From the NCBI GenBank assembly GCA_031276485.1, contig JAISMY010000115.1, forward strand, positions 1 through 54,024: a stretch of DNA of 54,024 nt, read 5' to 3'. Of the stretch, positions 9,566 to 17,462 are shown piece after piece. The notes beneath the pieces are model-generated. The model was not told where the DNA came from. It saw only the letters and a list, made by a program, of their open reading frames with translations, and ran no database searches. The stretch comes from Desulfovibrio sp. (lineage in GTDB: Bacteria; Desulfobacterota; Desulfovibrionia; Desulfovibrionales; Desulfovibrionaceae). Position 1 is the first letter of the stretch. Each line of letters opens with the position of its first letter. A program made the translations under genes and the position numbers.

Positions 9566-10459
9566 TCATTCATTGTCGCGGGGCCGGGTTTTCCAGCGTT
9601 TGTGCATCCAGAACCATTGTTCCGGGTACATGCGTACCATGTCGGCCACGGCGTCCGTATAAAAGGCGGCTGTTGCCCGGATGCGTTCCCGAATGCTTCC
9701 TTCCAGATTTTCCGTGTGCAGGGGCGGGAAAAAGTGCAGAATGTGCCCCCCTCTGCCGTCGCGCAGCAGGAATACCGGGTAAATCGCCGCTTTGGTGCGC
9801 AAGGCCATGCCGGCAGGCCCCATGTTGACGGCAGCGGTATCTTCCAGAAAAGGAAGGAATACGGCTTCCTTGCGGCCGGCATTGTGATCCGCCAGAAAGG
9901 CGGCAACGCCCCCCTGCCGGAGTCCGGGCAGCACGACTGCCGACGCCCGGCGGTGGTCCACAGCTTCCATGCCGCGCGCGCCGCGCAGCTCGGCCATAAT
10001 TCGGTTAAGCGCCGGATTCCTTCGGCTGCGCACCACCACCATCCCCTTCCTGTGCGGCAGGATATCCGCCGCCAGACCCGGCATCAATTCCCAGGAACCC
10101 AGGTGCGCGGTAATGATGATAATCGGTTGCGTCTCCTGCTCAAGTAATTCTTTAACTTCCGGATGGTGTATGACGCGCACGGATTGTGCCGTAAAAAAGC
10201 GGCCTGCGTGTAAAATTTCCAGAAACGAAAGAAAATTTTCCTGAAAACTCCGGCGGGCAATACGCACAGCTTTTTCATGCGATACTTTAAGATGTTTGCG
10301 CACGGCCTGGACGGCTTCCCGGCGCCGGTCCGGAGCCAAATGCCAGAAAAAAAAGGCTGCGAAGCGGGCCGCGCTGCGCAGAGCCGGCCAGGGCAGGCGG
10401 CTCAGCAGGCGGGTCAACAGTTTCAACAGGGCGTAAAGCATGCTTTTCTGCCCCGTCAT
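9566..10459 (-). CDS. Lipid A biosynthesis acyltransferase, LpxL/HtrB family
   Basis: A 297-residue LPLAT protein with an N-terminal membrane segment, the catalytic HxxxxE motif (His119 and Glu124 in TAHLGSWEL) and the family C-terminus PEQWFWMHKRWKTRP. Such enzymes add secondary acyl chains to Kdo2-lipid A, consistent with its place after msbA and a second acyltransferase. The ATG overlaps the preceding stop as ATGA. Chain-length specificity cannot be read from sequence; an LpxM-like role is possible. Confidence 0.88.
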   Translation of the reverse strand: MTGQKSMLYALLKLLTRLLSRLPWPALRSAARFAAFFFWHLAPDRRREAVQAVRKHLKVSHEKAVRIARRSFQENFLSFLEILHAGRFFTAQSVRVIHHPEVKELLEQETQPIIIITAHLGSWELMPGLAADILPHRKGMVVVRSRRNPALNRIMAELRGARGMEAVDHRRASAVVLPGLRQGGVAAFLADHNAGRKEAVFLPFLEDTAAVNMGPAGMALRTKAAIYPVFLLRDGRGGHILHFFPPLHTENLEGSIRERIRATAAFYTDAVADMVRMYPEQWFWMHKRWKTRPRDNE

Positions 10460-11130
10460 CCCGCCTGCGGTGAGGCGGAGTCCATAGCCGGCCGGTCCGT
10501 GTCCGGAGGTCGCAGTTCGTTCAGGCGTTTTTGCAGTTCCGCGCGTTCCCGTTCCACTTCGCCCGGATTGAGTTCGGCAGGGAGCAGCGCATAGGGGGTG
10601 CCGAAGACGATGTCCACGCGGCTGAACGGCAGGGGCAGTTGAAAGCGGTCCCAGGAGTTGAAGACAAAAGCGCGCCCATTGAACAGGCGGACGGGGACCA
10701 GCAACGCCGGCACCCGGAAGGCCAGGACGATCGCTCCCTGTTTGACGATATGGCGGGGACCGACAGGACCGTCCACAGTAATGACTCCGTGGCGCCGGTC
10801 CTCGCGCATGAGCCGCTCCATGACCTTCAGGGCGGAAAGACCGCCGCGCGAGCTTGAGCCCCTGGCTGTTTTCAATCCCAGGGAATGCAGCAGGCGCGCC
10901 AGGTATTCCCCGTCGCGGCTGCGGCTGACGACAGTAGCGAGACGCAGATCCAGACGTACATGCATCAGCGTGAACAGTTCGTCATGGAACAGGGAAAACA
11001 TCATCAGACGCCCTTCGGCATCCAGGCGGTCGGCGTGTTCACGCCCGGTCTGTGCAACATGCAGAGTAGAACACCACAGCCGGTACAAGACATTGATTAT
11101 CGGGCACACAAGACCGGGCGGGATGTTCAC
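10456..11130 (-). CDS. DUF374 lysophospholipid acyltransferase-like protein
   Basis: A 224-residue protein of the DUF374 type, with VLYRLWCSTLHV at the N-terminus, a catalytic-like LFHDELF segment, SRSRDGEYLARLL and a DGPVGPRHIVKQGAIVLA stretch typical of the family. The open frame extends to 11310, but a GTG at 11130 overlaps the msbA stop as GTGA and gives the usual family start, so I chose it. It lies between msbA and the LpxL-like gene, in overlap with both, suggesting a role in lipid A acylation; its substrate has not been read from sequence. Confidence 0.85.
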   Translation of the reverse strand: MNIPPGLVCPIINVLYRLWCSTLHVAQTGREHADRLDAEGRLMMFSLFHDELFTLMHVRLDLRLATVVSRSRDGEYLARLLHSLGLKTARGSSSRGGLSALKVMERLMREDRRHGVITVDGPVGPRHIVKQGAIVLAFRVPALLVPVRLFNGRAFVFNSWDRFQLPLPFSRVDIVFGTPYALLPAELNPGEVERERAELQKRLNELRPPDTDRPAMDSASPQAG

Positions 11131-12962
11131 GAATGCGCGCTCCGCAGGCCGGAAGCTCCGGGCAATGCCGCAACCTCGCTGTTTTCCCCCCCGCTTTTGA
11201 ACTGCATCTCGTACAGTTTGGCGTAAAGGGGGCAGGAAAGCAGAAGTTCCGCATGGCTGCCCTGCCCCGTTATCCGGCCTCCGTCCAGCACAAGGATGCG
11301 GTCCGCGCACAGGATGGTGGACAGGCGATGGGCGATGACCATGCTTGTCCTGCCGCGCATGAGGTTGTCCAGGGCTTGCTGCACCACGCGTTCCGAGCGT
11401 GAATCCAGGGCGCTGGTCGCTTCGTCCAGAATGAGCAGCGGGGCGTTTTTTGCGATGGCTCTGGCGATGGTAATTCGCTGTTTCTGGCCGCCCGAAAGCT
11501 TGACGCCGCGTTCGCCCGTAACCGTGTCATAGCCCTGCGGCAGGTTTACAATGAATTCATCCGCATAAGCGGCCTCGGCAGCGGCGCGGCATGTTTCCTC
11601 GCCGGCATCGGGGAGACTGTAAAGAATATTTTCGCGTACGGACATGTTGAACAGAAAGGCATCCTGGGAAACGACGGCGATGCGCGAACGCAACGAGGGC
11701 GTATCGTAATCTTCCAAAGGGCGGCCGTTGAACAGGATGCTTCCGGTCTGCGGCGCGTAAAAACGGGGCACAAGAGCGGCAAGCGTGCTTTTTCCCGCGC
11801 CGGAAGGACCTACAAGGGCCAGACGCTCGCCGGCCCGGAGGGTAAAAGTGATGTCCCGCAGGGCTTGTGTGCCGTCCGGATAAGCAAAGCTTACCTTGTC
11901 GAAGCTCAATTCCCGAAATTCACCCTCGGCCGTGAGTTCGCCGTTTTTTTCGATCGTCAGGCCCGCATCGTCCAGCAGTCCGAAAACCCGTTCAGCTCCG
12001 GCCAGGGCGCCCTGCACGGCAAGGTTGGATTCGCTGAGCTGTTTGACCGGCTGATACAGCATGATCAAGGCCGCAACAAATGAAAAAAAGGTGCCGGGAG
12101 TGGCAGTGCCGTCAACGACCTGCACGGCCCCTATCCAGATGATCACGCCGATGCCTATGCCGCCGACAAGTTCCATGGTCGACGAGGACAAGTCGCCCGC
12201 CAGGGAGGATTTCAGGGAGGTGCGGAGGAGCCGCTTGTTCTCCCTGTCAAAGCGCGTACGCTCCCTCTGCTCCATGCCGAAGGACTTCACTACGCGTATG
12301 CCGCTCAGGATTTCGTGCAGGACGGCGGAAATGTCGCCTGTCTGGGCTTGTCCTCTGCGGCTCAGTTTGCGCATGCGTCTGCCGAAATAGAAAAAGGGCA
12401 GAAAGGCCAGAGGGAGAAACAGCACGGCGCGCAGGGCCAGCGCCGCATCCTGATAAAAAATTACGAACAGCAAGCCGGTCATGGTGATGAGCTGGCGCAC
12501 GGCGGTAACGAGGGCGGGCATACTGGCGCAGATGGACGACACATCGTTCATGATGCGCGACATCAGCACTCCCGTGCTTGTTTCTTCGTAAAAGCGCAGA
12601 GGCAGGGAAATGATTTTCCGGTAGATTTCGCCGCGCAACTGTTCCAGCACCCGCAGGCCGGTATACTGCATGAGATAGTTCTGCAAAAGCTTCAGTGATG
12701 CCTTGAGCGCCGTTATACCCAGGAACGCCGGGGGGATAAGCAGAAGCGCCGAAGAATTTTTGTTGATGAATATTTCGTCGAGGGCCGGTTTCACCAGCCA
12801 AGCCGTGCCCGCGTCACACAGACCCGCCGCGCTCATGGCGCAGACCGCCGTAATGATGCGCAGCTTATACGGAAGGAAACAGCCGAGGCAGCGCTTCAAC
12901 AAGGCGGCGTTGCGCTTTATTTCTTTACCCTGGATAAGCAGAATGTCGTTGTCGCGGCCCAT
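11127..12962 (-). CDS. msbA: Lipid A export ABC transporter MsbA
   Basis: A 611-residue half-transporter. Six membrane segments fill the first 320 residues, including FYEETSTGVLMSRIMNDVSSI, the usual intracellular loop region. The C-terminal nucleotide-binding domain has GPSGAGKST, signature LSGGQKQRI, Walker B LLILDEATSALD and an H-loop in IAHRLST. It flips lipid A-core across the inner membrane. The frame is open to 13220, but the ATG at 12962 gives the standard N-terminus; the extra residues would be low-complexity and overlap the divergent pseudouridine synthase. Confidence 0.93.
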   Translation of the reverse strand: MGRDNDILLIQGKEIKRNAALLKRCLGCFLPYKLRIITAVCAMSAAGLCDAGTAWLVKPALDEIFINKNSSALLLIPPAFLGITALKASLKLLQNYLMQYTGLRVLEQLRGEIYRKIISLPLRFYEETSTGVLMSRIMNDVSSICASMPALVTAVRQLITMTGLLFVIFYQDAALALRAVLFLPLAFLPFFYFGRRMRKLSRRGQAQTGDISAVLHEILSGIRVVKSFGMEQRERTRFDRENKRLLRTSLKSSLAGDLSSSTMELVGGIGIGVIIWIGAVQVVDGTATPGTFFSFVAALIMLYQPVKQLSESNLAVQGALAGAERVFGLLDDAGLTIEKNGELTAEGEFRELSFDKVSFAYPDGTQALRDITFTLRAGERLALVGPSGAGKSTLAALVPRFYAPQTGSILFNGRPLEDYDTPSLRSRIAVVSQDAFLFNMSVRENILYSLPDAGEETCRAAAEAAYADEFIVNLPQGYDTVTGERGVKLSGGQKQRITIARAIAKNAPLLILDEATSALDSRSERVVQQALDNLMRGRTSMVIAHRLSTILCADRILVLDGGRITGQGSHAELLLSCPLYAKLYEMQFKSGGENSEVAALPGASGLRSAHS

Positions 12963-13059
12963 GCGCCGTTCCGCCGTCTCGGCCCGGAACGTCGTGAAAC
13001 GGACGGGATGACGGCTGCTGTGATAAGGTATATGGATATCGAAAAATCTCTGGAACAGT

Positions 13060-13812
13060 ATGCGCGCGGAAATAACGCAAATACGCCTGAACAGGGCCCT
13101 GGCAACGGTGGGAATCTGCTCGCGCCGCAAGGCCGATGTCCTTATACGCGCAGGCGCCGTGGCCGTCAACGGAAGCGTGGTCCTTGAGCCCGGTCGGCGC
13201 GTGAACCCGCTGTCGGACACGCTCAGTGTGCGCGGGCAGGCCGTCCGGCTGCGGGCGGATGAAACAGCGGACGACTATTGTTACATTATGCTGAACAAAC
13301 CCGTGCAGGTTCTCAGTACCGTCCACGATCCCCAGGGCCGTCCCTGCGTGCCGGACTATCTGCCCGAGGAATTCAGGCGGAAGCGTCTTTACCCTGTGGG
13401 CAGGTTGGATTTTTTCTCCGAAGGCTTGATCCTGCTCACGAACGACGGATATCTGACGCACGCGCTGACCCACCCTTCCCGCCATATACCGAGGTACTAC
13501 CGGCTGACGGTCAGGGAAACTCCGACGCCGGCCGTGCCGGCGCTCATGCGCGCCGGCATGACGTTGAGCGAAGGCGACACTCTTATGCCGGTCGAGGCGG
13601 AACTTGTCGGGGAGCATGTCATGACCCTGGTGTTGCGTCAGGGCGTGAACCGGCAGATACGGCGCATGTGCCGCGACCTTGACTTGACCGTTCTGCGCCT
13701 TGAGCGCACCGGCTTCGGCCCGCTCAGTTTGGGCGATTTGCCGAAAGGCAGATGCCGGCCCCTGAGCCGGGCGGAAGTGACTGCTCTGCGCAAAGCTGCC
13801 GGCGCGGCGTGA
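13060..13812 (+). CDS. 16S/23S rRNA pseudouridine synthase, RsuA/RluB/E/F family
   Basis: A 250-residue protein: an N-terminal S4 RNA-binding domain (residues 6-60, IRLNRALATVGICSRRKA), then the catalytic domain with GRLDFFSEGL at 114-123 (catalytic Asp117) and late motif GVNRQIRRMC. It isomerises uridine in rRNA. The motif is closer to RluB/RsuA than RluA, but the exact target base cannot be chosen from sequence. It is transcribed divergently from msbA across 97 bases. Confidence 0.93.
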   Translation: MRAEITQIRLNRALATVGICSRRKADVLIRAGAVAVNGSVVLEPGRRVNPLSDTLSVRGQAVRLRADETADDYCYIMLNKPVQVLSTVHDPQGRPCVPDYLPEEFRRKRLYPVGRLDFFSEGLILLTNDGYLTHALTHPSRHIPRYYRLTVRETPTPAVPALMRAGMTLSEGDTLMPVEAELVGEHVMTLVLRQGVNRQIRRMCRDLDLTVLRLERTGFGPLSLGDLPKGRCRPLSRAEVTALRKAAGAA

Positions 13813-14177
13813 TAAAGCGCAGCTCGGCATTCGGTCGCCCCTCCGGAATTTTCCCGACGGTCGTGCCCATGACCGCGCCCGTGTCCTACCCGCGCTCATG
13901 TCCATGTCCATGCTTGAGGCGACTACGCTCATGCTCATGAGCATTATGGTCACGCCTGATTTGCAGCCGGCCCGTAAAAGATGCCGGATACATGGATTGC
14001 ATTCGATTCTAAAACTCAAAAAAAACTTGACTCGCGGGGCGGGTCTATACATGCCCTGCGCGCGCCGTATTTCCACCTTGACTTGGGCAATGCACGGCAT
14101 ATATGTAAGCAGTTGTCAAGAACTGTAATATCGCCGGGTTCCGATGCAGTGCCGTTTTTATTCCACGGCACGCCGGC
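13813..14177. other. Intergenic region with a CATG-rich tract and a promoter
   Basis: No supported gene. Near 13895-13955 a tract of repeated CATG words, including the perfect 14-bp palindrome ATGCTCATGAGCAT (13931-13944), gives Met-rich short frames on two readings and a His-rich one (DYAHAHEHYGHA then stop) on a third. None has a ribosome-binding site. A sigma-70-like promoter follows at 14078-14105. Confidence 0.5.
14078..14105 (+). promoter_or_regulatory. Sigma-70-like promoter
   Basis: TTGACT (14078-14083) and TATATG (14100-14105) are separated by 16 bases, about 90 bases before the exported glycosidase-like gene. Confidence 0.45.
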
Positions 14178-14198
14178 ATGCGAACGGGAGGCAATGCA

Positions 14199-15209
14199 GT
14201 GCTTTCGGCAACCGGACTGTTGCGCCGGGACGTTTTATCCTGCGCCGCACTCCTGGTCTTCCTTGCGTTTCCGTTTGCCGGCAGGCAGGCGTGGGCCGAT
14301 GCGGCGACGCCGGTCTTCGTCCGCCTTGAGCCGGGCCTGGAACTGGCGCAAGCGGCCGTCCGCATAGGGACGGACGGCCGCGAAGCCCTATTCATAATGC
14401 TGCGTATCGATCCGGCGCTGCACACTTTCACCCTGTGCATGGCATCGGAAGAAGGCCGTGCGCTGTCGTTGCCGGACTGGAGCGCACGACGCGACCTGCG
14501 GGCCGGTATCAACGCCTCCATGTACCTGCCGGACGGAGTCACCAGTACCGGGTACATGCGCAACGGGGAATCCGTAAACAACGAGAACGCCGGCCCGAGA
14601 CTCGGGGCGTTTTTTGCTGCGGAGCCGCGCCGGCGCGGCCGGATTACGCCCGGCCGCACAGCGGGAAACGAGGCCAAGCCTTGCCCGGAGCGGCAGGACG
14701 GGGTCTGCGGGAGGCGCGGAGTTCCTGCGGCCGCGTTCCCGGCAGCCTGCATTCTGGAGCGCGACGCGCCCGGCATGCCGGGAATCCTTGATGCGTACGC
14801 CGTGGTTGCGCAAAATTTCCGGTTCATGGACAAAGACGGCAACGCCCTCTGGCCGGAGGGAGGCCGCGCCGCTGGCATGGCCGTCGTGGCCGAGGACGAT
14901 GCGGGGCGCATTCTCTTTGTCCTTTGCCGCGATGCCCTGACCGCCGATCGCTTTGCCGCCGCCCTGAAAAATTTTTCCCTCGCCCTGCGCACTGTTATGT
15001 ATGTGGAAGGCGGGGCCCAAGCCGGTCTCTTCCTGCGCATCGACAACGCCGGAGCCCCGGCGGACGCGTCCGGGTTTGCCGGAGCATCGTCCTTTCCGGT
15101 ATCGGACGGGGTTGTATATGTGTGGAAAGGGCGCAGTTCCCTACTCCAGGCCGACGGCGACCCGCAGGGCACCCTGCCGAACGTGCTCGCCGTACAACGA
15201 CGCAGGTGA
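14199..15209 (+). CDS. Exported phosphodiester glycosidase-like protein (NAGPA/DUF2233)
   Basis: A 336-residue protein with a signal peptide ending near QAWADA, then one domain with RAGINASMYLPDG, STGYMRNGESVNN and a late YVEGGAQAGLF. These glycine/asparagine motifs are characteristic of the phosphodiester alpha-GlcNAcase-like (NAGPA, DUF2233) family, which acts on exopolysaccharide or cell-wall sugars outside the cytoplasm. I chose GTG 14199 because GGGAGG lies seven bases before it; an ATG at 14178 is the alternative. The segment at about 150-200 is basic and low-complexity, possibly an insertion. Substrate unknown. Confidence 0.75.
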   Translation: MLSATGLLRRDVLSCAALLVFLAFPFAGRQAWADAATPVFVRLEPGLELAQAAVRIGTDGREALFIMLRIDPALHTFTLCMASEEGRALSLPDWSARRDLRAGINASMYLPDGVTSTGYMRNGESVNNENAGPRLGAFFAAEPRRRGRITPGRTAGNEAKPCPERQDGVCGRRGVPAAAFPAACILERDAPGMPGILDAYAVVAQNFRFMDKDGNALWPEGGRAAGMAVVAEDDAGRILFVLCRDALTADRFAAALKNFSLALRTVMYVEGGAQAGLFLRIDNAGAPADASGFAGASSFPVSDGVVYVWKGRSSLLQADGDPQGTLPNVLAVQRRR

Positions 15210-15245
15210 TGCCGCGCCGGTGGGGAAGCGCCCTGACAGCCGGGG

Positions 15246-15395
15246 AACCAAGAAGGCAGCATGGGCCTTCAGACCCGTGCGTCTTGCGCTTGGGCGGGGT
15301 TTGGACCCTGCCCGGTCTTCCGCCCGGCCGGATACCCTGCCCTGAAGGGCAGGGACGGGCTGACCGGCCTGAAGGCCGGGGTCTCAAACCATAAA
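15246..15395. repeat. Cluster of four short hairpins (shared repeat, IS200/IS605-end-like)
   Basis: Four consecutive stem-loops: 15260-15280 (imperfect, loop TTCA); 15292-15313; CCCTGCCC-TGAA-GGGCAGGG (15335-15354); and CCGGCC-TGAA-GGCCGG (15364-15379), then GGTCTCAAAC. The first 39 bases (15246-15284) match 35450-35488 closely. Repeated GC-rich hairpins with TTCA/TGAA loops next to TCAAAC resemble right ends of IS200/IS605 (TnpB) elements, but no tnpA or tnpB is present. The hairpins are seen; the IS link is inferred. Confidence 0.65.
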
Positions 15396-15406
15396 GGAAG
15401 CTGTGA

Positions 15407-15727
15407 TCAGACGGTGGTAGTCAGGATACGCCCGCCGGTCATTTCCGGCACCATGATCGGGTCCCAGGCGAAGAAGCGTCCGAATTCCCCGTTGGGCTTG
15501 TTCCTCTGTCCGGCATGAAGTTTCAGGGGACGCAGGGCAACCTGCCGCAACGCGTTGCGGTATTCAAACATATCTACGGACCGCTGCCTGTCGTCGAGCA
15601 GTGAGGTATCAGGACGCGCAAACCCTGAGGAATACAGCGTAAATGTCGCAAAGCGCGGTTCCGTAACGGGCGCGATGCGCTGAACGCTCCCGGACAAGCT
15701 CCGCAGTAAATCATGATCGACAGACAT
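15407..15727 (-). CDS. Hypothetical protein of 106 residues
   Basis: I do not recognise this protein. It starts MSVDHDLLRSLSGS behind GGAG six bases upstream, which fixes the ATG at 15727. It has no membrane segment, signal or cysteine. The C-terminal third is rich in aromatic and Pro residues (GRFFAWDPIMVPEMTG). Its stop lies about 12 bases past the hairpin cluster at 15246-15395, and it precedes the HDOD gene on the same strand with 131 bases between. The ribosome-binding site and coding-like composition support a real gene. Confidence 0.55.
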   Translation of the reverse strand: MSVDHDLLRSLSGSVQRIAPVTEPRFATFTLYSSGFARPDTSLLDDRQRSVDMFEYRNALRQVALRPLKLHAGQRNKPNGEFGRFFAWDPIMVPEMTGGRILTTTV

Positions 15728-15858
15728 TGTCTGACTCCGTCTTTCAGCCGGCAAGGCGCGCATAACGCTGACGCATTACTCTCTTTCGACCGTCAAGGCA
15801 TGCGTACTTTATCCGCATTGCCCGGCGCCGGCTTACAAAAATTTTGAAAGCGTTCCCT

Positions 15859-17196
15859 TCATGTGGGAGTAAAAACGGTGCGCAACTCCCTGACATCGTT
15901 GTCGAGCTCGGCGCAGAGCATGCAAAGTCCCTCGGTGTTCAGCCCGATTTTCGTCCAGGCGACTGCCGGCTGCGGCGGGATAATCATTTCACCGCTGGAG
16001 CCGTAACCCAAAGCCTGGGAGAGCATGTTCGCCGTCGGCAGAATCACGTCTTCGGAGGGGCAGTCCGGCTCGGGAACCCTATGATGCCGGTGTACCCTCT
16101 GCACTAGTTCGTCGGGGCAGTTCCATGAACGGAGCAGTTCCGCGCCCAGATCCTCATGGGCAAACCCCAGAGTTTCTATTTCCATGTCGCGCACGGGTAT
16201 GTTTCTGCGCGCGGCCTCGGTCACAATATACCGGGCATGATCGGGAAGCTGCACATAAATCAGCAGTCTGGATATATCGTGGAGCAGACCGCCGACGAAG
16301 AAACTTTCCGCGTCCTGTACGCCTGCCTTGACGCAAAGCAACCTGCAGGCCGCCCCGCAGCTTATGGAATGCGACCAGTAGGACTGCATGTTCACAAGGC
16401 TGACGGGCAACCCCTTGAAGGCCGAAATCAGCGTGGCGCCCATGGCGAGCATGACCAGCTGCTTGGTGCCGACGATGAGAACAGCGCGCGAAATGCTGTC
16501 TATCTTGTAGGGTAATCCGAAAAAGGGGCTGTTGACCAGTTTCAGGAGCTTGGCCGTCAAGGCCGGATCCACGGCGATGACTTTGGAGAGTTCTTCGGAA
16601 TTGACGATAGGGTTGTTGATCATCCCGATCAGGCGGTGGAATATGGTCGGAAGGGTACCGATGCGGTGGCTGGCCGCCGTCAGTTTCTGCATGGAAACGT
16701 CGCGGGGGCGTTCCGGGTCGGGCAACAGACCGCTGTGCTTGGGCCAGGACGGTATGCGCGCCGGCTTGTCGTGGTAGACCTTGATCTGGCGTTCTACGGC
16801 AATATTGAAAAGCTCCGCAACAAGCGGGTCTTCGGCGTCCATCAAACGAAAACGTTCCGCCGTGTAATCACAGATTTTTTCGATACTGCGTTCATCAAGC
16901 GCCGGGATAACCTCGCCGGGCGCATCCTGTGCGCGGGAATAAAAAAAGGGAGGACGAACGTCCGGGTCCGCTGCGGCGCCGGCCGCCCGCTTCGCCGCCG
17001 GGGGCGGCGAAGCGGGCACTTCCCGCACAACGGGGAAAAGCGAGATACGCGTCTGACCGTTTCTGGCCAGCGTATCCAGATCTTCCTGCGTCAGTACCCG
17101 GCCGGGGGGAAACAAAAGAACCCCGTCCGCTCCGAAAACGGGCTGGCCGAGTTTTCTCCCGGCGTGAACCTGTTGTATGTCCAGTCTTTCCATCAT
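15859..17196 (-). CDS. HDOD domain signalling protein
   Basis: A 445-residue cytoplasmic protein. Residues 1-60 form a small domain like those before HDOD modules (AGRKLGQPVFGADGVLLFPPGRVLT). A Pro/Ala-rich linker (61-85) follows. The HDOD domain begins near LPTIFHRLIGMINNP and includes VIAVDPALTAKLLKLVNSPFFGLP and VGGLLHDISRLLIYVQLP. HDOD proteins are HD-like but often lack phosphohydrolase activity and act in stress or motility signalling. The LLHDI His-Asp is present, but full metal ligation is not evident. Upstream is the 3' duplication of the GT8-like gene. Confidence 0.88.
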   Translation of the reverse strand: MMERLDIQQVHAGRKLGQPVFGADGVLLFPPGRVLTQEDLDTLARNGQTRISLFPVVREVPASPPPAAKRAAGAAADPDVRPPFFYSRAQDAPGEVIPALDERSIEKICDYTAERFRLMDAEDPLVAELFNIAVERQIKVYHDKPARIPSWPKHSGLLPDPERPRDVSMQKLTAASHRIGTLPTIFHRLIGMINNPIVNSEELSKVIAVDPALTAKLLKLVNSPFFGLPYKIDSISRAVLIVGTKQLVMLAMGATLISAFKGLPVSLVNMQSYWSHSISCGAACRLLCVKAGVQDAESFFVGGLLHDISRLLIYVQLPDHARYIVTEAARRNIPVRDMEIETLGFAHEDLGAELLRSWNCPDELVQRVHRHHRVPEPDCPSEDVILPTANMLSQALGYGSSGEMIIPPQPAVAWTKIGLNTEGLCMLCAELDNDVRELRTVFTPT

Positions 17197-17258
17197 ATTC
17201 GCGGAGTTTAGCAGCCCTGTCGATGTGATGCAACTGAAATTTTCCGGCAGGAAACAAC

Positions 17259-17278
17259 GCCGTTCCGAGGGGAACGGC
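17259..17278 (-). terminator. Hairpin downstream of the GT8-like gene
   Basis: GCCGTTCC (17259-17266), loop GAGG, GGAACGGC (17271-17278): a perfect 8-bp stem between the GT8-like gene and the HDOD gene on the minus strand, followed on that strand by GTTGTTTCC. A weak U tract makes its strength uncertain. Confidence 0.4.
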
Positions 17279-17356
17279 TCACGCCCGCGCGGTGTCTGCC
17301 GGGAGGGTCGGTCTTCAAAGGACGGATCATAAGCGAATGCCGAAGGAACCGTAACT

Positions 17357-17462
17357 CAGGTACAATGTTACTAAAGATTTTTCCCGACCGGGCGAGCTTC
17401 CGGAGGCTCTTTTGCAGGGGAACCGGCAGGTACACGTTATTGAAGATTTTTCCCGACCGGGC
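17357..17462. repeat. 69-bp-period duplication of a gene 3' end
   Basis: GATTTTTCCCGACCGGGC occurs at 17376-17393 and 17445-17462, with matching flanks from CAGGTACA (17357 and 17427) apart from a one-base indel and point changes. On the minus strand both copies encode PVGKNL followed by a stop, in the same frame. The inner copy is the true end of the glycosyltransferase gene; the outer copy lies just past it. Confidence 0.8.

Noticed and set aside
13898-14128. Met-rich 76-codon plus-strand frame
   Set aside because: No ribosome-binding site, and it runs through the likely promoter of the next gene; composition comes from CATG repeats.
14045-15262. 405-codon minus-strand frame opposite the phosphodiester glycosidase-like gene
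   Set aside because: Arg/Ser/Pro-rich, no start signal; the plus strand has a signal peptide and family motifs.
15246-15395. Hairpin cluster as a CRISPR array
   Set aside because: The stems differ from one another and there are no equal-length spacers or cas genes.
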